Assembly (NCBI GenBank): GCA_002783525.1
Contig: PFGS01000206.1
Span: 1-6,802, forward strand
Origin: Ignavibacteriales bacterium CG12_big_fil_rev_8_21_14_0_65_30_8
GTDB taxonomy: Bacteria; Bacteroidota; Ignavibacteria; Ignavibacteriales; Ignavibacteriaceae
Length of the DNA: 6,802 bases
Reading direction: 5' to 3'
The translations under genes and the position numbers were made by a program. Shown here one piece after another: positions 6,214-6,802 of the stretch. Under the pieces are notes generated by a model, which did no database searches, had not been told where the DNA came from, and saw only the letters and a program-made list of their open reading frames with translations. Position 1 is the stretch's first letter. Every line of letters begins with the position of its first letter.

Positions 6214-6802
6214 ATGTCAGGTCATTCAAAATGGGCCACTACAAAAAGAAAAAAAGCTGCTATTGACGCAAAACGCGGAAAGATTTTTACTAAACTAATT
6301 AAAGAAATTACAATTGCTGCAAGAGGGGGAGGAGGTGACGTTGCCGGCAATCCAAGATTAAGGCTTGCAGTTGATAATGCTAAAGCTGCTAATATGCCTC
6401 AGGATAACATTGAACGAGCAATAAAAAAAGCTACCGGTGAATTAGAAGGAGTAACTTATCATGAATTTATGTATGAAGGTTATGCACCGGGCGGTATTGC
6501 TATTCTTGCAGAGGTAGCAACCGATAATAAAAACAGAACTGTAGCTGAAGTAAGGCACATATTCAGTAAAGCAGGCGGCAACTTAGGTGAAAGTAATTCT
6601 GTTGCCTGGATGTTTGAAAGAAAAGGCATAATAACTCTGCCAAAACAAAATAAAACTGAAGAAGAATTATTAGAATTAGTAATGGATGATGGTGCTGAAG
6701 ATTTAGAAAGCGAAGATGATTTTTTTGAAATCGTAACTCCGGTTGAATCATTTGAAAATGTAAGAAAGAAACTTGTTGATACAGAACTTGAAGTAGAAAA
6801 TG
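6214..6802 (+). CDS. yebC: YebC/PmpR (TACO1) family protein, 3'-truncated by window
   Basis: The first 196 codons are present; family members are about 235-250 residues, so some 40-55 are beyond the window. The N-terminus MSGHSKWATTKRKKAAID is the family signature, followed by KIFTKLIKEI, the glycine-rich AARGGGGD, and NMPQDNIERAIKKATGE. Domain 2-3 motifs YEGYAPGG, NRTVAEVRHIFSK and GGNLGESNSVAWMFERKG are all intact. The family was annotated as a transcriptional regulator (PmpR), but bacterial YebC and mitochondrial TACO1 have more recently been linked to translation, easing ribosome stalling at proline-rich stretches. That role is from the literature and not visible here. It is translated from a GAGGAG site inside recJ. 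yebC is next to ruvC in many bacteria, so ruvC downstream would not be surprising. Confidence 0.96.
   Translation, partial: MSGHSKWATTKRKKAAIDAKRGKIFTKLIKEITIAARGGGGDVAGNPRLRLAVDNAKAANMPQDNIERAIKKATGELEGVTYHEFMYEGYAPGGIAILAEVATDNKNRTVAEVRHIFSKAGGNLGESNSVAWMFERKGIITLPKQNKTEEELLELVMDDGAEDLESEDDFFEIVTPVESFENVRKKLVDTELEVEN

Overview
This is an AT-rich window (roughly one third G+C by eye) with every supported gene on the + strand. It carries five protein genes, two of them cut by the window edges, and one structural RNA gene. The set is housekeeping: isoprenoid synthesis, RNase P, recombination/repair and translation support. The large, insert-bearing form of IspG, the Nif3/zinc-ribbon gene pair, A-type RNase P RNA and the low G+C suggest a member of the Bacteroidota/Chlorobiota side of bacteria. 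Ignavibacteria-like is my best guess, but this is inference from protein style and not a database result.

Layout: (1) 1-1828, the 3' part of ispG (gcpE), whose true start lies upstream of the window. (2) 1829-2028, a non-coding gap with a marginal 27-codon ORF and a strong hairpin plus T-tract that ends four bases before the next start codon. (3) 2029-3881, a two-gene operon: a Nif3-family dinuclear-metal protein, then a coiled-coil/C4 zinc-ribbon protein with a TTG start and a clear Shine-Dalgarno sequence. (4) 3882-4011, a spacer with a terminator and a candidate rnpB promoter. (5) 4012-4450, rnpB, the RNA subunit of RNase P, foldable by eye into the A-type pattern, including the P4 bulged U and a P6 loop-loop pairing. 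(6) 4485-6212, recJ. (7) 6214-end, the first 196 codons of a YebC/PmpR-family gene with its ribosome-binding site inside the end of recJ.

Nif3 and the zinc-ribbon protein are translated from adjacent reading frames of one message. recJ and yebC likewise form an operon, which commonly continues into Holliday-junction genes such as ruvC in other bacteria; that part is not visible here. rnpB lies only 34 bases upstream of recJ with no separate strong terminator hairpin between them.

I did not find a clearly new biological system. The most interesting points are the terminator- or attenuator-like hairpin placed against the nif3 start codon, with a small ORF ending at its base, and the unusual extra hairpins in the RNase P RNA. 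There are no tRNAs, mobile elements, CRISPR arrays or obvious repeats.
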